A stretch of DNA of 32,918 bases from Agrocybe praecox (lineage: Eukaryota > Basidiomycota > Agaricomycetes > Agaricales > Agrocybaceae), in contig CAXHKQ010000095.1 of the NCBI GenBank assembly GCA_964017145.1, forward strand, positions 1 through 32,918. The letters are read 5' to 3'. Each line of letters opens with the position of its first letter. The first letter of the stretch is position 1. Both the position numbers and the translations under genes were made by a program. Positions 29,014 to 32,918 of this stretch are shown piece by piece. The notes below the pieces were generated by a model, which saw only the letters and a program-made list of their open reading frames with translations, searched no databases and was not told the DNA's origin.

Positions 29014-32000
29014 ATTTATTGGAGGACTATAGCTTACAACGACACATCGAAATATGCCGCCAGCGCAGTGTGCCACACCTGTATGTGTTGTTTGTATGTT
29101 GAGAGTGCGGTGTATGTCGTGTTCATTGTAGTGTGACCGCTCCACCACTGTAAGCAGCTGACCGAGGCCCATCCTGCTAACGAATGGGTGCTTCCTTTCA
29201 CGCCAAAATGTTGACTTTCGCGATGTTGTTTTCAAGGGATAGTGTGTAAGTGTTAACTTTACTATGGCAGTACGCAAGGTGAGCGCAATGCTTTTGCATC
29301 ACTGGCAGAGCAGAATTTGTGAAAAGTGTGTGTTTGTCGTGTACATTTTAGTGAGACCGCTCCACTTATTGTTAGCAGCTGACCGAAGCCCATCCTGCCA
29401 ACGAATTAGTGTTTCTTTTCACTCCAAAATGTTGACTTTGTTGTTTTCAAATGATAGTATTGTAATCCAGCATCAACTCATGCGTGAAGGATTTTAATTT
29501 TGTGTGTATGCTTGTTGATTTTGGTTTCGTTTGGGTGTGTTTGTTGATTTGTGATAGATTTTTGATAGCACGTATTTTGCTAGTAATATTTTAATAACGT
29601 TTATGTTTGTGTGGCGTGTCGTTTGTGTGGTAATCTGTTTTCTGTTGTGCATCCTTGAATGTCAAAATATCGCCAAAAATATATATATAAATAAGCAAAT
29701 AAAGAGAAGCAAATCATCGGAATCTTATCTATTCCGGATGAATACGCTCAAGATTATATCTGTCCAATCAGAAGAAAGAAACGGATTTGAGTGTTCGGTG
29801 AGACTCGTGCATCTGGATCGTGAGCTTCATTCGTGCGAGCTTTCGTACCGACTGTAAGCTATTCATTCACACGCATATGCAAAACACACATACACAAGTA
29901 CCTATGCGCGCATTCGCGCCCCGCCCCTTATCCCGTTCACACACTTCATGCATTGCTTGATTTAGATTGCATTCAATATACCCGTTCCAAGCGCACATTT
30001 GCCGAAAAGGCATATTTGGCGCCTAGAGCAATATCTGGGCTTCATTCGTTCATACGTTTGTTCATTCGGGGTCGCTCGCTGCCAACCTGAAAAATTGTAA
30101 ACGGGGTACGCTTTTTTCCCTATTCTCATTCAGTGGGAGCCCTAGCTATCGGAGAAACGGTTTCGACATCCACGCCCAACTAATCTCGTCAGTCAACGTC
30201 TCAAGGCGTGGATGGGACGTTGAGACCGTTAAAGGGGGCTAAACCAACCAAACACGTGCTGAAACGCGATGGAATGCTGATGCTGCCTCTGCTGCTGTTC
30301 GGAACGGAAGAGTATAAGTTTTTCGTGATTGTATGCTGTGTTGCCCCATGCTACAACAGCGCTGTAGTGATGCTCAATGGCATGATATTGTCGGGTATTA
30401 TTCTGTAAAAATCTGCTTTTTATATGTTTGTGCGATTTGCAGCCTATATTCGGCTACTGTACTGGTAAAAATCTGTTTTTTTATTTAAATAAATATTTTT
30501 AATTTGTAATTGATAATGTGGCGATTGTGTGCACGGTACGGCACAGGACAAATTGAAATGCTACGAGTTGCACAGCGATGTGCTAATAAAAAACGTGATA
30601 TTGAGACGCAATATATGTGAATGGTAAACCACATACCCTTTGATTTTGCTTCGGTGTGTTCGGGTATCCTGCATCCGGTGTTGGGTCGGCCATACATTTA
30701 CACTCGTGCAGATGCGGCTACGATGCGGCTTCTGCGTGATGGAGCGAGACAGCCGATGCTCGCGAGAGGCGCGTAGCACAATTTAATTTCGGTGTTCTCT
30801 GCTCACAAACCGATTGCACGCATGCCATGAAATAAATTATGCGCATGCATTTTTGTGATAGCCGCTGTTTACGAGATGCGCGAACATCAAATTAAAGCGG
30901 GTCGTGTGATGCGATGCGCTTTTGACAGTCCATGTTAGCGCGATTCGCGAACACAATTAGGGTCTTTTTTGTTCATTGTTCAGTCACTCATAGTCACACG
31001 TACACACAGCTGCACATATATACATGGAAATGCGATGTTCGCCTATTCTGATGCACACAGTTCACGCGCGTGCACTTGAATGAGATACGCGCATTCTGTG
31101 ATTGCCGGTGTCCGCGAGACGCGCGGACCCAAGTTAATCCGGGTCATAGTATGCGTTGGTTTTCCAACTGGCGTATGTGTGGAAACGCGATGCTCGCCTA
31201 TTCTTGTTTCTATTCGTCAACCGACACACACACACACTTTGCACACGCGTACACACATGAATGAAATACATGCATTCTGTGATTGCCGGTGCTCGCGAGA
31301 TGCGCGGACACAAGTTAGTCCGGGTCACAGTATGCGTTGCGCTTCTGCCTACGTTTGTGTGTAAGTGTAATGATCCCCTATTCTTGTTTCTGTTGCAGAC
31401 AGTTTACGCGCACACAATGAAATGTAATGAGATGTGATGAAATAAGATAGACGCATTCTGCGATTCCCGGTGCCCGCGAGATGCGCGGACACAATTTACT
31501 CCGGGTCACAGTGTACGTTGCACTTCTGGCTGCGTTTGTGTGGAAGTGCTTGCCTATTTTGTGTCATTCACTTACACATGTGCATTCGCTCACACCGGCA
31601 CAAAATAATTCGCGTCTATTTGGATTGGTTTATTGAATATTACGTTCGCGCGCGGAGGTTTCCTATCGCGCGCTGGTGTGACCGCGTCCGTACCATTGGA
31701 CGTTCGCGCGTGAACTGGATTTGGCCGCGCGCGTTGCTGTCTGTTACGCGGAATCTGCTCGCGCTACTATGTCTGCGAAGAAGAGCGAGCGAAGAGCGAG
31801 ACAGCCGCTGCTCGCGAGAGGCGCTGAGCACAATGTAGCTTCGGCGTGCTTTTTTCTCTCATCCATTAGTTCGGGTCGCTTTAGCTACTTGTGCGCTATT
31901 TGTGCGCATGAGATTCATATTAGCAATTAAGAGTTAGGAAAAACGAACATCTTCCCATCTCTTCCTCAGATCTGACAGGTGCTTTTCCATGTTTTTAGTG

Positions 32001-32918
32001 TTAGGTGGACGCTTTATTAAAATGTTTTATTTTACTTTTTATGTTTCATATTCAAAATTTTAGTTTAATTTAAAGCATATCATCGGGATTCCGTGTGTCC
32101 ATGCCGCCATCGTTCAATTATTTAGGTATGATCACAATAAAATACTGATTGTAGTCATCTTTTTTATCCTTTCATTCTACCGGTATAACCGTTGTTTTCA
32201 TTCAGACTTTTATTTTGTTAATGTGAATTCAAACATGAACTGGCAAGGCTCGGTTTCAGCAATGACGTGTGTTTGCATTCAGCGGCCATTGGCAGCGCAT
32301 GTTTGTGTAAAAAGTGTGTGTTCAAGATGAACTGGCAAGGCGCGGTTTCAGCAATGACGAGTATTTGCATTCAGCGGCCATTGGCAGAGCATATTTCTGT
32401 AAAGAATGTGTGTTCAAGATGAACTGGCAAGGCGCGGTTTCGGCAATGACGTGTATTTGCGTTCAGCGGCCATTGACAGGACAAATTTGTGTAAGAGTGG
32501 TGAATTACGTGTGTGAAGATTTAGGATCTGTTTAGATTTGATCTGTGTTTTTTTGTGTGGTTTTAATTGTTTAGGTAGAGTGTGATTTGCAATTTCAATT
32601 GAGTATTTGTTATTAATTTAAGTGTGTGTTCAAGATGAGCTGGCAAGGCACGGTTTCAGCAATGACGAGTATTTGCATTCAGCGGCCATTGACAGGGCAA
32701 ATTTGTGTAAGAGTGATGAGTTACGTGTGTGAAGATTTAGGATCTGTTTAGATTTGATCTGTGCTTTTTGTGGGATTTTAATTGTTCACGTAAAGTGTGA
32801 TTTGTAATTACCATTGGGCTTTTTTTGATATATTAAAAGTGTGTGTATATTTTCTATATTAAGTGTGTGTGTTCAAAATGAACTGACAAGGCGCGGTTTC
32901 AACAATGACGAGTATTTG
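29014..32918 (-). repeat. 4402-bp ribozyme-bearing tandem unit, copy 3 (cut by window end)
   Basis: This third copy is more diverged. It has a 9-base deletion near 30678, a short GTGAT-type insertion near 31434, about half a dozen substitutions (for example near 30823, 31364, 31661, 31723 and 31963) and a deletion near 32853. It is incomplete only because the window ends. Confidence 0.85.
30156..30230 (-). ncRNA. Hammerhead ribozyme, 4.4-kb unit copy 3
   Basis: Identical counterpart of 21352-21426 at offset 8804. The motif is unchanged although the rest of copy 3 has accumulated differences. Confidence 0.88.

Overview
The window reads as eukaryotic nuclear repeat DNA, most likely from an invertebrate animal, though I cannot name the species. 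There are no bacterial-style gene clusters. Nearly the whole 33 kb is three families of long, head-to-tail tandem repeats, all oriented on the minus strand. The only convincing protein gene is a Penelope-like element (PLE) reverse transcriptase of 975 codons.

Layout. (1) Positions 1-16925 hold a PLE unit of about 9.5 kb in tandem. A left copy (1-7428) is cut by the window edge inside its RT gene, and a right copy (7429-16925) is full length. The two copies are nearly identical. (2) Positions 16926-19851 hold two copies of a 1.45-kb repeat with a tRNA-like A/B-box segment on the plus strand. (3) Positions 19852-20209 are single copy: a short open segment ending at a consensus splice donor on the minus strand. 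(4) Positions 20210-32918 hold 2.9 tandem copies of a 4402-bp repeat with no convincing protein gene.

Main result. Every unit of all three families carries one hammerhead ribozyme (HHR) motif on the minus strand, seven in total: 2567-2641, 12064-12138, 17945-18018, 19420-19493, 21352-21426, 25754-25828 and 30156-30230. Each has a CUGANGA core, a GAAA box, a cleavage-site C, an 8-bp stem I and a 5-6-bp open stem III. The PLE and 4.4-kb versions show compensatory base changes. All three share an odd design: a stem II of about 2 bp plus a long loop 1-loop 2 complementarity. The 4.4-kb unit is colinearly similar to the PLE leader around the ribozyme, so it looks like an RT-less, non-autonomous partner of the PLE.

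How the parts may work together (inference). Minus-strand transcripts of the arrays would self-cleave into unit-length RNAs of about 9.5, 4.4 and 1.5 kb. The PLE RT could copy its own RNA and perhaps the other two in trans. The C-terminal part of the RT protein aligns with the PLE linker and endonuclease region but shows no GIY-YIG signature, so insertion may use pre-existing DNA ends. Together with the uniform orientation and end-to-end stacking, this recalls endonuclease-deficient telomere-associated PLEs. No telomeric simple repeat is visible, so the telomeric reading is only a hypothesis. Tandem duplication by recombination, rolling-circle copying or an assembly error remain alternatives.
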